48,086 nucleotides of DNA. It comes from Candidatus Melainabacteria bacterium (lineage in GTDB: Bacteria; Cyanobacteriota; Vampirovibrionia; LMEP-6097). Shown piece by piece: positions 8,630 through 17,201 of the stretch. The notes beneath the pieces were generated by a model, which was given only the letters and a program-made list of their open reading frames with translations, was not told where the DNA came from and searched no databases. Position numbers and translations under genes: made by a program. Where the stretch lies: positions 1 to 48,086 of the forward strand of contig JABHOV010000082.1 in NCBI GenBank assembly GCA_018695135.1, in the 5' to 3' direction. Each line of letters opens with the position of its first letter. Within the stretch, counting starts at the first letter, position 1.

Positions 8630-9763
8630 CTAAGCTATATCGTAACAAAGCGTAGCCTCTGAGCTTGTGCCCATGACCCTGCCTGCTTCAATCTCCATAA
8701 TCTGTGCGTTCTCACTCCACTTCTCAAGATGTTTACCAATATGAGTAGTGGTGATAATTACTTGAGTTTGTGGGTTAACACTCTCCAATAAATAGTCCTG
8801 CCTGTCTTCATCTAGTTCAGCAAGCACATCATCCAATAACAGGATCGGATACTCACCATGTTTAGTTTTGTGCAGTTCAAGCTCAGCGAGTTTAATAGCG
8901 AGAGTGATACTACGACGCTCTCCTTGCGAAGCAAAACTTGATGCCAGTGAACCATTTAATAAGAACTTAAGTTCATCACGATGAGGACCGACATTCGAAT
9001 AACCGCGAGCAAAATCTCTTGCTCTCACTTCTTCAAGCGCTTCTTGATCAATTTGCATGCCCATATAATCTAAAGCAAGCACAGTGTCGCTTCCAGAGAT
9101 TTCACTATAATAACGAGCAGCAATCGGTTCAAGTTCCATAATGAAGTTCGCTCTAAGTCCAGTCACATCATTAGCTGCAGCGATATAAAGCTCATCCCAA
9201 ACCATCAATTGATCTTGTTGACTAGTGTTCAAGTCGCGATAATAATAACTACCTGCTTCAACTAATTCCTTAAAAAATGAATTACGCTGTGCAAGTATCT
9301 TCTCAAACTTGGTTAGCTTGTCCTTATAACCAAAATCCAATTGAGCAATTACAGAATCTAACCAATCACGTCTACGCGACGGACTACCATTGATGATTTC
9401 AATATCATCCACCATAAAAGAAACAGAAAATATATGATGCAATAATTCATTGGGTTTATGACTAATCTCATTAATTTTGAGAGTTCTTTTACCACTACGA
9501 CGAATCAAAAGAGCAATCTCAAGTTCTTCTTGATTTCTTTCTGCTGTTGCATGAATAATAGCTTCACCCAAATCAAAATGTACCAAGTCAGAGTCGCGAC
9601 TAGCGCGGCGCGACTTGACATGACTCAAAATTTGAATCACTTCAAGCAAGTTGGTCTTGCCTTGAGCGTTTTTGCCAATAATGATAGTCTTGGGCTGATT
9701 GAATTCAATCGCCGCTTCTATATAGTTTCTGAATCCGAGTAATTTGAGTGATTTAACAAACAT
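8630..9763 (-). CDS. recF: DNA replication and repair protein RecF
   Basis: The 377-residue SMC-like ATPase has Walker A GKNAQGKTN (residues 30-38), preceded by KSLKLLGFRNY, the ABC signature SQGERRSITLAIKLAELEL, and Walker B ILLLDDVLAELDEDRQ with a D-loop. RecF loads RecA at gaps together with RecO and RecR. It is followed directly by the dciA-like gene, forming a replication/repair pair. dnaN and gyrB, its usual neighbours, are not here. A palindromic repeat element lies immediately upstream. Confidence 0.97.
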   Translation of the reverse strand: MFVKSLKLLGFRNYIEAAIEFNQPKTIIIGKNAQGKTNLLEVIQILSHVKSRRASRDSDLVHFDLGEAIIHATAERNQEELEIALLIRRSGKRTLKINEISHKPNELLHHIFSVSFMVDDIEIINGSPSRRRDWLDSVIAQLDFGYKDKLTKFEKILAQRNSFFKELVEAGSYYYRDLNTSQQDQLMVWDELYIAAANDVTGLRANFIMELEPIAARYYSEISGSDTVLALDYMGMQIDQEALEEVRARDFARGYSNVGPHRDELKFLLNGSLASSFASQGERRSITLAIKLAELELHKTKHGEYPILLLDDVLAELDEDRQDYLLESVNPQTQVIITTTHIGKHLEKWSENAQIMEIEAGRVMGTSSEATLCYDIA

Positions 9764-9778
9764 AATGTTCTATTAACG

Positions 9779-9890
9779 TTGTCATTGCGAGGAATGGAAT
9801 GACGAAGCAATCTAATGCATAGATTTCAGTCAAGGCCATGATCTTTGCATTAGATTGCCGCGTCGCCCCTGGCTCCTCGCAATGACGACT
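9779..9890. repeat. Palindromic repeat of the GTCATTGCGAG family, copy 1
   Basis: The element is an inverted repeat of about 110 nt. Its left arm begins GTCATTGCGAGGAA and continues GACGAAGCAATCTAATGCA. The right arm mirrors it, from TGCATTAGATTGC to CTCCTCGCAATGACGAC. It lies between the divergent recF and lptD genes. The same family occurs at 14168-14335, 14661-14764 and 33451-33525, with scraps near 4434 and 11807. This class of palindromes is widespread in bacterial genomes as a MITE-like, non-coding repeat. Confidence 0.88.
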
Positions 9891-9966
9891 AGCCTATACG
9901 TACATCATAACAAGTCAAAGCATCGCCCAGTCCGTCAAGACAGTTTATCTACGCAAGAATTACAAC

Positions 9967-9972
9967 TATAAT
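9967..9972 (+). promoter_or_regulatory. -10 box of lptD, leaderless
   Basis: Perfect TATAAT ending 6 nt before the GTG start of lptD. With the usual 6-8 nt to the transcription start, the mRNA would begin at or next to the GTG. No Shine-Dalgarno sequence is present. Confidence 0.65.
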
Positions 9973-9978
9973 AGCCAA

Positions 9979-11796
9979 GTGAGATATATCACTCTTTTAA
10001 TATGTTTGTGCATTTTCCAACAAGTCCAGGCTAGCCCAAGCAAGCTCTATTTTCCTATTGCAAAAGAAGATGTCCAAAACAACACTCAAACTGAATTAGC
10101 TTCTGAAGCAATAATTGATATTGTCGCTGATGAAGTTAGTTACGATCAAGAAAGAACCTTTTATGAAGCCAGCGGCAACGCTGAGACTTATCTCAGTTCT
10201 CGCAAAGCCAAACTTTTTGCAGACTATATTAGTTACGATACCGAAGCCAAAATACTTGAAGCCACCGGCAATGTCAAAATGATACAAGCCACTGATGCAA
10301 GTATTCTTGAAGAGCTGCGTTATGACGATGAGCTTCCCGCTGGTACGGATGCGATTTATGGTAATTATATTTCTTTCAATGTTGGCACTAGTGAATATAA
10401 ATTAGAAGAACCAAGACTTTACGCTAATGGCATCAAAATGCTAGCACGCGAGCTCAAATCAAAATACCACACAAAGCAAGAAGGTAAGAAGTCCAAAAAT
10501 ATTCTCAACTTTAATAAAGGAACCATCGCGCTTAATGAACCAATCTCGGTTTATTCTCACGCATCAAGAGTCAGAACTCTCTATGGCTTCAAACAACGTC
10601 GCCAAGGCAGACGTCGCCAAGTAGACTGGGACGATGTTTCAGACAAAAAGACTGTTCGTTATACAGCTGAAGAGGTTTACTACGACAACACTCGCAAAAC
10701 AAACAACCTCAAAATCAAAGGTGCCCGTCTATGGATCGGTGAACATCTTAGTATCCCATCACCGGTGCATATCACCACCACAGTTGGCGCGGCAGGCAAC
10801 ACTAAATTCAAAGGACCAATTATTGGTACTCGTGAAAGAATCGGTGGTTTTGCCATGGGTCCAAGATTTTTTTATGAAACAGAACCGGGTATTTTTTCAA
10901 TTGTGCCTCTAGTACAAATTGGCAATGGACCAGAAGTATCTTTTGGTGCAATCGGATCTTTCAACACGCCTGGCGACAGCACTTCCGTGATGGCTGGTTA
11001 CGGACAACTTGAAGAGCGCTTTATCCTAAACGCTCATCAAAACATTTGGCGCAAATATCTTCAAGTAGATGCTTTAGTAAACCAATTTAAACGTAATAGT
11101 GTTTTTGGAAGTAGCCAAGTAGGTCAACTTTATGATGTATCAAGTGACTTTAGGCTCAAACTTCCTTTTATGGACGATAGAGGCATGCGCATTCGCAGTG
11201 CAGCTGGCTGGGCGAGTGACAACAACGATCTCTTTAGTGAAGAGCGCAGAGATCAGCTCGCTGAAGAACGTGGCACTGGAGGTCTTGGCAAAGAGCATAG
11301 CGGTTACAGAGTAGAGTTTGAGACTGATTTTTACACCAAACCTGTTTGGCGTTATGGTAACGAAAAATACAACTTTAGTGTAAGAGGAAGATCACAAGCA
11401 GCTCTTAGATTTTATGATACTGGTGACAGCTTGCAAGTAGCTCGTTTTGGTCCGGCTTTTGAAACGAGATTTGACAATCTCAAATTTGAACTAGCTTATT
11501 TATTTGCAGCCATCGGAGGCAGCTCACCGTTTTTGTTTGATCAATTCGTTGATGGTTTCCAAGCTGTGATTCTTGATGGAGACTATGAAGTCAACAAATG
11601 GTTCACAATTGGTACCTTGCTTACCTACAGTCTAGACAAAGAGCGGTTTACTCGTAATCAGATCAGATCAGAGTTTGGACCAGAAGACTTTAAAATGCGC
11701 GTTAGTTACGATACCATCCGTAATCAAATCGGACTTGGATTCAATGTGATTTTTGGCGATACTATTGATTTTGAGAGATTAAAGGTCAAGATTTAA
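9979..11796 (+). CDS. lptD: LptD/OstA-like LPS-assembly outer membrane protein
   Basis: The 605-residue protein starts with a signal peptide (MRYITLLICLCIFQQVQA). Residues about 40-165 form an OstA/LptA-like beta-jellyroll with repeats such as ADEVSYDQERTFYEASGNAE and ADYISYDTEAKILEATGNVK. The remaining about 400 residues are a predicted beta-barrel with a Gly/Phe/Tyr-rich alternating pattern. LptD-type proteins insert lipopolysaccharide or a related lipid in the outer leaflet. It is shorter than E. coli LptD (784 aa). The only cysteines I see are in the signal peptide, so the disulphide-dependent maturation of enterobacterial LptD cannot apply. The start is GTG. Confidence 0.85.
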   Translation: MRYITLLICLCIFQQVQASPSKLYFPIAKEDVQNNTQTELASEAIIDIVADEVSYDQERTFYEASGNAETYLSSRKAKLFADYISYDTEAKILEATGNVKMIQATDASILEELRYDDELPAGTDAIYGNYISFNVGTSEYKLEEPRLYANGIKMLARELKSKYHTKQEGKKSKNILNFNKGTIALNEPISVYSHASRVRTLYGFKQRRQGRRRQVDWDDVSDKKTVRYTAEEVYYDNTRKTNNLKIKGARLWIGEHLSIPSPVHITTTVGAAGNTKFKGPIIGTRERIGGFAMGPRFFYETEPGIFSIVPLVQIGNGPEVSFGAIGSFNTPGDSTSVMAGYGQLEERFILNAHQNIWRKYLQVDALVNQFKRNSVFGSSQVGQLYDVSSDFRLKLPFMDDRGMRIRSAAGWASDNNDLFSEERRDQLAEERGTGGLGKEHSGYRVEFETDFYTKPVWRYGNEKYNFSVRGRSQAALRFYDTGDSLQVARFGPAFETRFDNLKFELAYLFAAIGGSSPFLFDQFVDGFQAVILDGDYEVNKWFTIGTLLTYSLDKERFTRNQIRSEFGPEDFKMRVSYDTIRNQIGLGFNVIFGDTIDFERLKVKI

Positions 11797-11972
11797 ATCC
11801 ACAAACTCGTTATTGCGCGCTTTAGCGAAGCAGTCCAGAGCTTATTTGTAACTGAAACCACCTAAAAATTAGCTAAATTAAAGATTTTTAAGCAAATAAT
11901 CACAAAACTTTGTCAAAAAACAATGTGTCTTTACCTTGTATGTGTATCATTCAAGGAAGTCCCCCCGAATCG

Positions 11973-12000
11973 AAAAACCAGCTCTCAGGAGCTGGTTTTT
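11973..12000 (-). terminator. Intrinsic terminator, usable in both directions
   Basis: A perfect 12-bp stem (AAAAACCAGCTC / GAGCTGGTTTTT) around a TCAG loop. On the minus strand it lies just after the stop of the ABC permease gene and ends in a T-run. The flanking A and T runs also allow termination on the plus strand after lptD. Confidence 0.88.
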
Positions 12001-12004
12001 GTTT

Positions 12005-12823
12005 TTAACTCTCTTTCAAACCACTCATTGCAATCCCCTTCACGAAATACTTTTGTGTCAGCAAGAAAAGTATCACGATAGGAATAATCATTATTAAAAC
12101 AGCAGCCATCAATGGTCCCCATTCAGCCCCGCCAAGCTTGCTTTGATATTGCTGCAGGGCAAGTGACAAAGTATATTGAGTTTCGTCGATAAGAAAAATA
12201 CTTGGTTTAAGCAGGTCGTTCCAGCTAATCAAAAACTGAAACAAGCCCACCACCATCAAAGCTGGCTTAGCTAGCGGTAAATAAATATCTTTCCAGATAG
12301 TAAATTCATTAGCACCATCGATACGCGCTGAGTCAGCAAGATCACGAGGAATGGTCAAAAAGAATTGACGCAATAAAAATATATAGAAAGGCAGCCCGCA
12401 AAAATACGGCACAATCAATGGCAGCATCGTTCCATACCAACCCATTTGCTTAAACAGGATAAACTGCGGCACCATCAAAACCATGTCTGGTAGCATGATG
12501 GTCGCTAGAGTGATTGCAAAAAACAAATCGCGCCCCTTCCATTCAAGCGCACTAAAAGCATAAGCAGCAAGTGAAGAAGCAACGACAACTCCAAAAATAT
12601 TAAAGACTGCGATATAAATCGTGTTTAATAAAGAACTTAAGAAACTGATTTTGCTAAGAGCAAGCCAAAAGTTGGACCAAACAATAGGGTCAGGAATCCA
12701 CTCAAAGCCATTACTATAGATCTGCTCAGAGCCCTTAAGGCTCGTTGAAATAATACAAATAAGTGGCAATAAAAAAATGCAAGAGACACTAATTAACAAT
12801 AGATGGCTAATTGTTTTTTTCAT
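12005..12823 (-). CDS. Carbohydrate ABC transporter permease, MalG/UgpE type
   Basis: The 272-residue inner-membrane protein has six hydrophobic segments. The EAA loop that docks on the ATPase reads DSARIDGANEFTIWKDIYLPLAKPAL, split here as DSARIDGANEF and IYLPLAKPALM. Other family features are the N-terminal PLICIISTSLK and FQFLISWNDLLKPSIFL near the C-terminus. No partner permease, binding protein or ATPase gene is adjacent, so the rest of the transporter is encoded elsewhere. Its ATG overlaps the stop of the upstream thioesterase gene (ATGA). Confidence 0.9.
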   Translation of the reverse strand: MKKTISHLLLISVSCIFLLPLICIISTSLKGSEQIYSNGFEWIPDPIVWSNFWLALSKISFLSSLLNTIYIAVFNIFGVVVASSLAAYAFSALEWKGRDLFFAITLATIMLPDMVLMVPQFILFKQMGWYGTMLPLIVPYFCGLPFYIFLLRQFFLTIPRDLADSARIDGANEFTIWKDIYLPLAKPALMVVGLFQFLISWNDLLKPSIFLIDETQYTLSLALQQYQSKLGGAEWGPLMAAVLIMIIPIVILFLLTQKYFVKGIAMSGLKES

Positions 12824-13230
12824 TTGCTTTTGACAAACCAGTCACCAGTTGCTCTTGCCAGTAGCTTACCGTCTTGGTTTTTAACTCCACCTTCAACATA
12901 GTAAATTGTTCTACCTTTCTTAACTACTTCGCCCCAAGCAGTTAATGTATCACCAGGTCTACCGGCTCTAAGAAAGTTAACATTCATTTGCATGGTAACA
13001 ACGCTCTCGGCTTTGTCCATAAAATCACAAGTCACAGCGCCAGACAGTGCAATATCACAAAGTGAATTGATAATCCCACCATGGACTGAGCGACCGATGT
13101 TTAAGTGATCGTCCCTAATATCTAGACTAATGTGACAAACACTCTCTTCATACTTAAGAAATTTGACACCCAAGAAGCTCTCAAAAGAACTTTTGTACCT
13201 ATCTCCAGTGACTTTTGCTACTTCATCCAT
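12820..13230 (-). CDS. PaaI-family hotdog thioesterase
   Basis: The 136-residue single hotdog domain has the PaaI motif HGGIINSLCDIALSGAV (His-Gly-Gly with the helix Asp) and MQMNVNFLRAGRPGDTLTAWGEV. Enzymes of this group hydrolyse acyl-CoA thioesters; the acyl group cannot be deduced. I chose ATG at 13230 rather than GTG at 13260 because TATACT (13243-13238) lies 7 nt upstream of that ATG, predicting a leaderless mRNA. The longer N-terminus would overlap the promoter. It is co-transcribed with the ABC permease gene. Confidence 0.85.
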   Translation of the reverse strand: MDEVAKVTGDRYKSSFESFLGVKFLKYEESVCHISLDIRDDHLNIGRSVHGGIINSLCDIALSGAVTCDFMDKAESVVTMQMNVNFLRAGRPGDTLTAWGEVVKKGRTIYYVEGGVKNQDGKLLARATGDWFVKSK

Positions 13231-13310
13231 GCTAACCAGTATACTGCATGTGGCAGACACCTAATTTCAGGTATTTTGCAACAGAGCTATGTATAATAAA
13301 TTAAAGCCTG

Positions 13311-14159
13311 ATGTTGAATACCAGAAAACTCAATTTAATAGACATATTTAGCCTCAAAAAAGACCTACTTTGGGAAAAGGACTACTATGGACTATTTGAA
13401 AATGGCAAGCTGATTGATAGCTTGCTCTATTCTAAGCTATACAAGAACAAAAGACTCTTTCAAATTCACGAAAGTGGCAATAGAACCAGAGAGTTTTTGA
13501 ACCAATTTACTAATTACTTCACCAGAAGAAAGAAAGTCAGATATTTCTTTGCTGAGTTTGATGAAGTTGAGCAATTTCAGGATATTGAATTTATGCACAA
13601 TTGTGGCTTCAAGAGATTTGATCGCAATTATTGTTTTGAATATGATTCCAAGCATCATGACCTTCATGACAATACCAAACCAAGTATTCATTGCCGGGTA
13701 CTAGAAAGAGAAGACATTGATCGCCTTGTTGAAATAGACAGTAGCAAACAAATTCTTGAATACCGTGATGAACTTTTTCGCTCACGCCAATTCTTTAAAG
13801 AAGAAATAGAAAACGTCATTGTCTTTGCTGATCCAGCTGACACCAGTCATATACTTGGCTTTGCCCACAAAAGAGATATCAAACATGTAGCTAGTTTTGA
13901 TTTCATACTTCAATCCAAAGAACCAGGTTTGATACAAGACTGCATTACGGCTTTTGCCGAGTATCATATTTATTTTGAAAAATACTCAGAGAGCTTTAGG
14001 TTCATATTGAGTGAAACTAACAAAGACCTATTCCAAGATATTGCTCAAGACTATAACCAAGTCTGGACTAGTCAGTGTCTCATTCTTGAAGGCGCACCGC
14101 GCATCAAAAACAAAAATCCAAAGTCTGGTTTGGCCTTTAGAAGGGCTGCTACTGGTTAA
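13311..14159 (+). CDS. Hypothetical protein (282 aa), possibly acetyltransferase-like
   Basis: I do not recognise a family with confidence. The protein is soluble and rich in Phe, Tyr, Asp and Lys, with no signal peptide. Segments such as CRVLEREDIDRLVEID and NVIVFADPADTSHILGFAHK resemble the layout of GNAT-fold domains, but the acetyl-CoA loop (Q/RxxGxG/A) is not visible. TATAAT at 13292-13297 lies 13 nt before the ATG, giving at most a very short leader. The C-terminus is basic. The gene is followed by tandem palindromic repeats. Confidence 0.6.
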   Translation: MLNTRKLNLIDIFSLKKDLLWEKDYYGLFENGKLIDSLLYSKLYKNKRLFQIHESGNRTREFLNQFTNYFTRRKKVRYFFAEFDEVEQFQDIEFMHNCGFKRFDRNYCFEYDSKHHDLHDNTKPSIHCRVLEREDIDRLVEIDSSKQILEYRDELFRSRQFFKEEIENVIVFADPADTSHILGFAHKRDIKHVASFDFILQSKEPGLIQDCITAFAEYHIYFEKYSESFRFILSETNKDLFQDIAQDYNQVWTSQCLILEGAPRIKNKNPKSGLAFRRAATG

Positions 14160-14167
14160 GGATCAAC

Positions 14168-14335
14168 TTCATTGCGAAAGCCGTCATCGCGAGAAGCGAA
14201 GCGACGAAGCAAACTAATGCAGAGACAATGCTTTAGATTACTTCATTGCGAAAGCCGTCATTGCGAGAAGCGAAGCGACGAAGCAAACTAATGCAGAGAC
14301 AATGCTTTAGATTACTTCACTGCTCTCGTAATGAC
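14168..14335. repeat. Tandem 73-bp copies of the GTCATTGCGAG palindrome family
   Basis: Two nearly identical 73-bp units begin at 14168 and 14241 (CTTCATTGCGAAAGCCGTCA, then the AGAAGCGAAGCGACGAAGC block). A third, truncated unit from 14314 ends with the inverse terminus CTCGTAATGAC. The unit duplication suggests slippage or repeated insertion. The array lies directly upstream of the GIY-YIG gene; another copy lies just downstream of it. Confidence 0.9.
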
Positions 14336-14346
14336 AAACAACACAA

Positions 14347-14634
14347 ATGAAACAACCAGTCATCTATATTATGACAAGCCAATCTCATGGCACACTCTAT
14401 ACGGGTGTTAGTTCTAACCTTATTAGAAGGGTCTATGAGCACAAGTCTTCTACTTTTAATGGATTCAGTTCTAAATACCACTGTACAATTCTTGTCTATT
14501 TTGAGTTGTGTAGCAGTATACAATTAGCCATTGAACGTGAAAAACAAATTAAAGCCGGTTCTAGATCAAAAAAAATCAAATTAATTAATTCAGTAAACCC
14601 AGAATGGAAAGATCTCTATAGAGATCTTGTTTAG
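14347..14634 (+). CDS. GIY-YIG nuclease superfamily protein (YhbQ-like)
   Basis: The 95-residue protein is a single GIY-YIG domain. YIMTSQSHGTLYTGVSSNL contains the two strand motifs (here YIM and YTG in place of GIY and YIG), followed by RRVYEHKS with the conserved Arg and then Tyr-His/Glu. The later Glu in IEREKQIKAGSR would bind the metal. Small proteins of this type are common; their role is unclear (DNA repair or mobile-element associated). The gene is bracketed within 12 nt upstream and 30 nt downstream by GTCATTGCGAG palindromes, and may travel with them. Confidence 0.9.
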   Translation: MKQPVIYIMTSQSHGTLYTGVSSNLIRRVYEHKSSTFNGFSSKYHCTILVYFELCSSIQLAIEREKQIKAGSRSKKIKLINSVNPEWKDLYRDLV

Positions 14635-14660
14635 TCATCGTCATTGCCAGCTTCACAACT

Positions 14661-14764
14661 GTCATTGCGAGAAGCGAAGCGACGAAGCAATCCAACGCAC
14701 AATCTCTATCCAAAAACCTAGACAATGCATTAGGTTGCTTCGTCGCTTCGCTTCTCGCAATGAC
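14661..14764. repeat. Palindromic repeat of the GTCATTGCGAG family
   Basis: A near-perfect hairpin: the left arm GTCATTGCGAGAAGCGAAGC and GACGAAGCAATC are mirrored by GGTTGCTTCGTC and GCTTCGCTTCTCGCAATGAC, around about 40 nt of loop. It lies between the convergent GIY-YIG and S66 peptidase genes. A partial extra copy of the left terminus begins at 14639. Confidence 0.9.
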
Positions 14765-14766
14765 AC

Positions 14767-15597
14767 TCAGCCCAAAACCAACGATAAATTAGTCTCACCG
14801 TGCCCCACCGGCACATCTTTAATTAGTTTAAAACCGTGTTTGCTAGAAAGTGACTCAAGAAAGTTATAATCATACTCAGCCTCAAAAGCAGTCCCTAGTT
14901 GAAGCTCACGAATAGAATGAAAAACCCCTGCCAGCTCAAGTTGATAAAACATCCGCTCAATTTTATATGCTAGTTCTTTGCAATCTTCAAGAAAGAGGAT
15001 CGAATCAGCAAAATCTGGTAAGTATTTTGTTCCAACTAAGCTAGCAACTAAACTCAAATTACCACCAAGTGTTTTAGTACCTTGGTTTAATTTCATTTGG
15101 TAATTCTTATAAGCCTCTGGATCAATCTGATTCAACAAAGCGATGAAGCTTGCGCTAGTTGCTTTATTCATCTCGGCAAGCTCAACAAGCATTGGCGTGT
15201 GAAACAATTCAAGCTTCTGGTCATATGCTTGTGTATAAAGAGCCATAAACAAAGCAGTCAGGTCACTGTAACCCAATACTGGTTTGGGATTCTTTGAGAG
15301 ATAAGTATAATCAAGTTGATCTAACAATTGAATAGAACCATAACCACCACGCATCGATAGCAAAATATCAACTTCAGGATCAGACCAGATTTGCATCATC
15401 GAATCAATTCTTCTTTGCTGGTCGCCAGGTAGAAAAGTACCAGCATCTTCAAACAACTCAACTTGATCTAATAAATTATTTGCTTGCTTTACTTTAAAAC
15501 CAAGTTCTTCAAGATACTTAACTCCAGACTCCAATTTCTGTTGATCGTTGAGAGCAGCAGCAGGCGCGAATATTCCAATTGTGGAGACTTTGGACAC
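14767..15597 (-). CDS. LD-carboxypeptidase, peptidase family S66
   Basis: The 277-residue protein matches LdcA/MccF: STIGIFAPAAAL at the N-terminus, LLSMRGGYGSIQLLDQLD, KPVLGYSDLTALFMAL (the Ser of GYSD is the nucleophile), SILFLEDCKELAYKIERM (catalytic Glu) and VPVGHGETNLSL (catalytic His). LD-carboxypeptidases trim the terminal D-Ala from muropeptides during wall recycling; MccF relatives cleave microcin. I chose GTG at 15597 because TATACT (15609-15604) ends 6 nt upstream. A TTG at 15615 is in frame but lies upstream of this box. Confidence 0.9.
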   Translation of the reverse strand: MSKVSTIGIFAPAAALNDQQKLESGVKYLEELGFKVKQANNLLDQVELFEDAGTFLPGDQQRRIDSMMQIWSDPEVDILLSMRGGYGSIQLLDQLDYTYLSKNPKPVLGYSDLTALFMALYTQAYDQKLELFHTPMLVELAEMNKATSASFIALLNQIDPEAYKNYQMKLNQGTKTLGGNLSLVASLVGTKYLPDFADSILFLEDCKELAYKIERMFYQLELAGVFHSIRELQLGTAFEAEYDYNFLESLSSKHGFKLIKDVPVGHGETNLSLVLG

Positions 15598-15669
15598 ATC
15601 AATAGTATATATCAAAGCTTATCTGCCTGTGGTCAGCTCCATAGAGCAAAGACCGGCTTCAAAGATTAC

Positions 15670-15807
15670 AAGGTTTTGTCAAGAGAAGCATAGCTCAAAA
15701 CAAATTTTTAAAAAAGCAATCTTCGCAAACTTGGCAGCTTCTACGAAGCTGTATTTTAGTCACTTTGCTACAAAACCTTTTTTGAGAAATTGTTTTGAGC
15801 TGTGCTT
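15670..15807. repeat. Interleaved inverted repeats in the 15.6-15.8 kb intergenic region
   Basis: Two inverted pairs alternate instead of nesting: AAGGTTTTGT (15670) pairs with ACAAAACCTT (15770), and AAGCATAGCTCAAAACAA (15686) pairs with TTGTTTTGAGCTGTGCTT (15790) with one G·U. Between them lies a perfect 7-bp hairpin, CAGCTTC-TAC-GAAGCTG (15735-15751). The order A-B-A'-B' would form a pseudoknot in RNA. No gene is apparent here. It separates the S66 peptidase promoter from the unknown gene at 15825. Confidence 0.6.
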
Positions 15808-15824
15808 CGGGTCTTCAATTCACC

Positions 15825-16148
15825 CTATCCCATTGCAATAGTAGTATTGCCATAAGGGTCTTGCTTATTAATTTCTGTTTCAGCAGAACTAGCAATCTCT
15901 CTAATTGCATACTCTGGTTTAATGTCATCAACGGAGGAAGCTCCAGGAAACTGAACAGCTTCATCGTGGTAAAAATCATGTCCTAAGCCTTGGCTTTTAG
16001 CAATAGACTCAAAGAGTCCAGATAAATCCGCAACACGGTCAAAAATAGATTTATCACCTGATTCTGAGCGTTTTTGCACAGAATTGGGCGATTTCAGCTG
16101 GTTAATCTGCTGAGAATCTCTTATTTGGATAGCTTTACTGCGTTCCAC
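15825..16148 (-). CDS. Hypothetical protein (107 aa)
   Basis: The family is unknown. The protein is hydrophilic, with an Ile/Gln/Lys-rich N-terminus and a middle segment, SIFDRVADLSGLFESIAKS, that could be an amphipathic helix. There is no signal peptide or membrane segment. The annotated start is a GTG at 16148 with TATAGT (16155-16150) almost touching it, so either transcription begins inside the frame or the real start is elsewhere. It lies upstream of rluD in the opposite order of the usual lspA-rluD unit. Confidence in its being a gene is moderate. Confidence 0.45.
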   Translation of the reverse strand: MERSKAIQIRDSQQINQLKSPNSVQKRSESGDKSIFDRVADLSGLFESIAKSQGLGHDFYHDEAVQFPGASSVDDIKPEYAIREIASSAETEINKQDPYGNTTIAMG

Positions 16149-16212
16149 GACTATACAAGGGTTTTTACAGGGGATATTTTATAAGAAATGCCTTAATCAA
16201 GTATTAACCTAT

Positions 16213-17187
16213 TTATTTCTTAACATGTCCTAAAATCCCAAGAATGGCTTCAAAATCATCAGCGAGCGGCGCTTCAAAAAACATTTTTTCTTGTGTCCTA
16301 GGATGTTCAAATGACAAACGATAAGCATGAAGCATTGGTCTTCTTACATTAAAGCCTGTCTTCTTACTGGCGTTGTAAATATAGTCACCAATAATTGGAT
16401 GATTGTACCAAGACATATGCACGCGGATTTGATGAGTGCGACCAGTTTCAAGTTCACATTCGATCAAACTATAATGCTTACTACCAAATTCAAGAGCCTC
16501 TAAGACTTTGAACCTGGTTAATGCTGATCTAGATTTGGCTCTAGAACTAATTGCAACAGCCATGCGTTTACGTTCTTTGGGATCTCTGCCAATTGGTTTA
16601 TTAATCTCACCCTTGCTTTCCTTGAACTTTCCTTGAGCAATCGCTTTATAAAAACGCTTGCAAGTTCTATCTTGAATTTGCTTAGCAAGACTTTGGTGCG
16701 CGTCATTGTTTTTGGCAACTACTATTAGACCAGAAGTATCTTTGTCGAGCCTGTGGACGATGCCCGGTCTCAATACACCATTGATATCTGACAAGCCAGG
16801 CTGGGAAGTCCCCTCTGCCAGCTTAGTAGCTTGCTGGGCATGATACAAAACAGCATTAACCAAAGTACCAGAATAAATGCCTGGAGCCGGGTGTACAATC
16901 ATATTGATTGGTTTATTAATCACCATCAAGTCATCATCTTCATAAATTATATCTAAGGGGATATTTTCAGCAGCAAGATTGAGTTCTTCAGAGTCAGGAA
17001 TAACAATATCAATCTCATCATCCAAACTCAGTTTGTAACTTGCTTTTTTCTCTTTGTCATCAATGGTGATCTGCCCTTGCTCTATTAGTTTTTTGATGTA
17101 TGAACGTGAAAGCTTAAGCTCTTCATGCTCTCCCAAAAAAGCATCCAAGCGCTTATCTACTCCAGTTTCATCAATTGTAATTTTCAT
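16213..17187 (-). CDS. rluD: 23S rRNA pseudouridine synthase, RluD type
   Basis: The 324-residue protein has an N-terminal S4 RNA-binding domain (RLDAFLGEHEELKLSRSYIKKLI, residues about 9-60) and a RluA-family catalytic domain. The catalytic motif is GIVHRLDKDTSGLIVVAK, whose Asp attacks the uridine; it is preceded by VINKPINMIVHPAPG and followed by GRTHQIRVHM. RluD makes pseudouridines in helix 69 of 23S rRNA. It follows lspA by 14 nt, a widely conserved lspA-rluD pairing. Confidence 0.95.
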   Translation of the reverse strand: MKITIDETGVDKRLDAFLGEHEELKLSRSYIKKLIEQGQITIDDKEKKASYKLSLDDEIDIVIPDSEELNLAAENIPLDIIYEDDDLMVINKPINMIVHPAPGIYSGTLVNAVLYHAQQATKLAEGTSQPGLSDINGVLRPGIVHRLDKDTSGLIVVAKNNDAHQSLAKQIQDRTCKRFYKAIAQGKFKESKGEINKPIGRDPKERKRMAVAISSRAKSRSALTRFKVLEALEFGSKHYSLIECELETGRTHQIRVHMSWYNHPIIGDYIYNASKKTGFNVRRPMLHAYRLSFEHPRTQEKMFFEAPLADDFEAILGILGHVKK

Positions 17188-17201
17188 CAGTCTTCACTTC
17201 G

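Noticed and set aside
14168-14335. CRISPR array
   Set aside because: Only two units plus a partial one, with no unique spacers and no cas genes; the units are palindromic repeats of a dispersed family.
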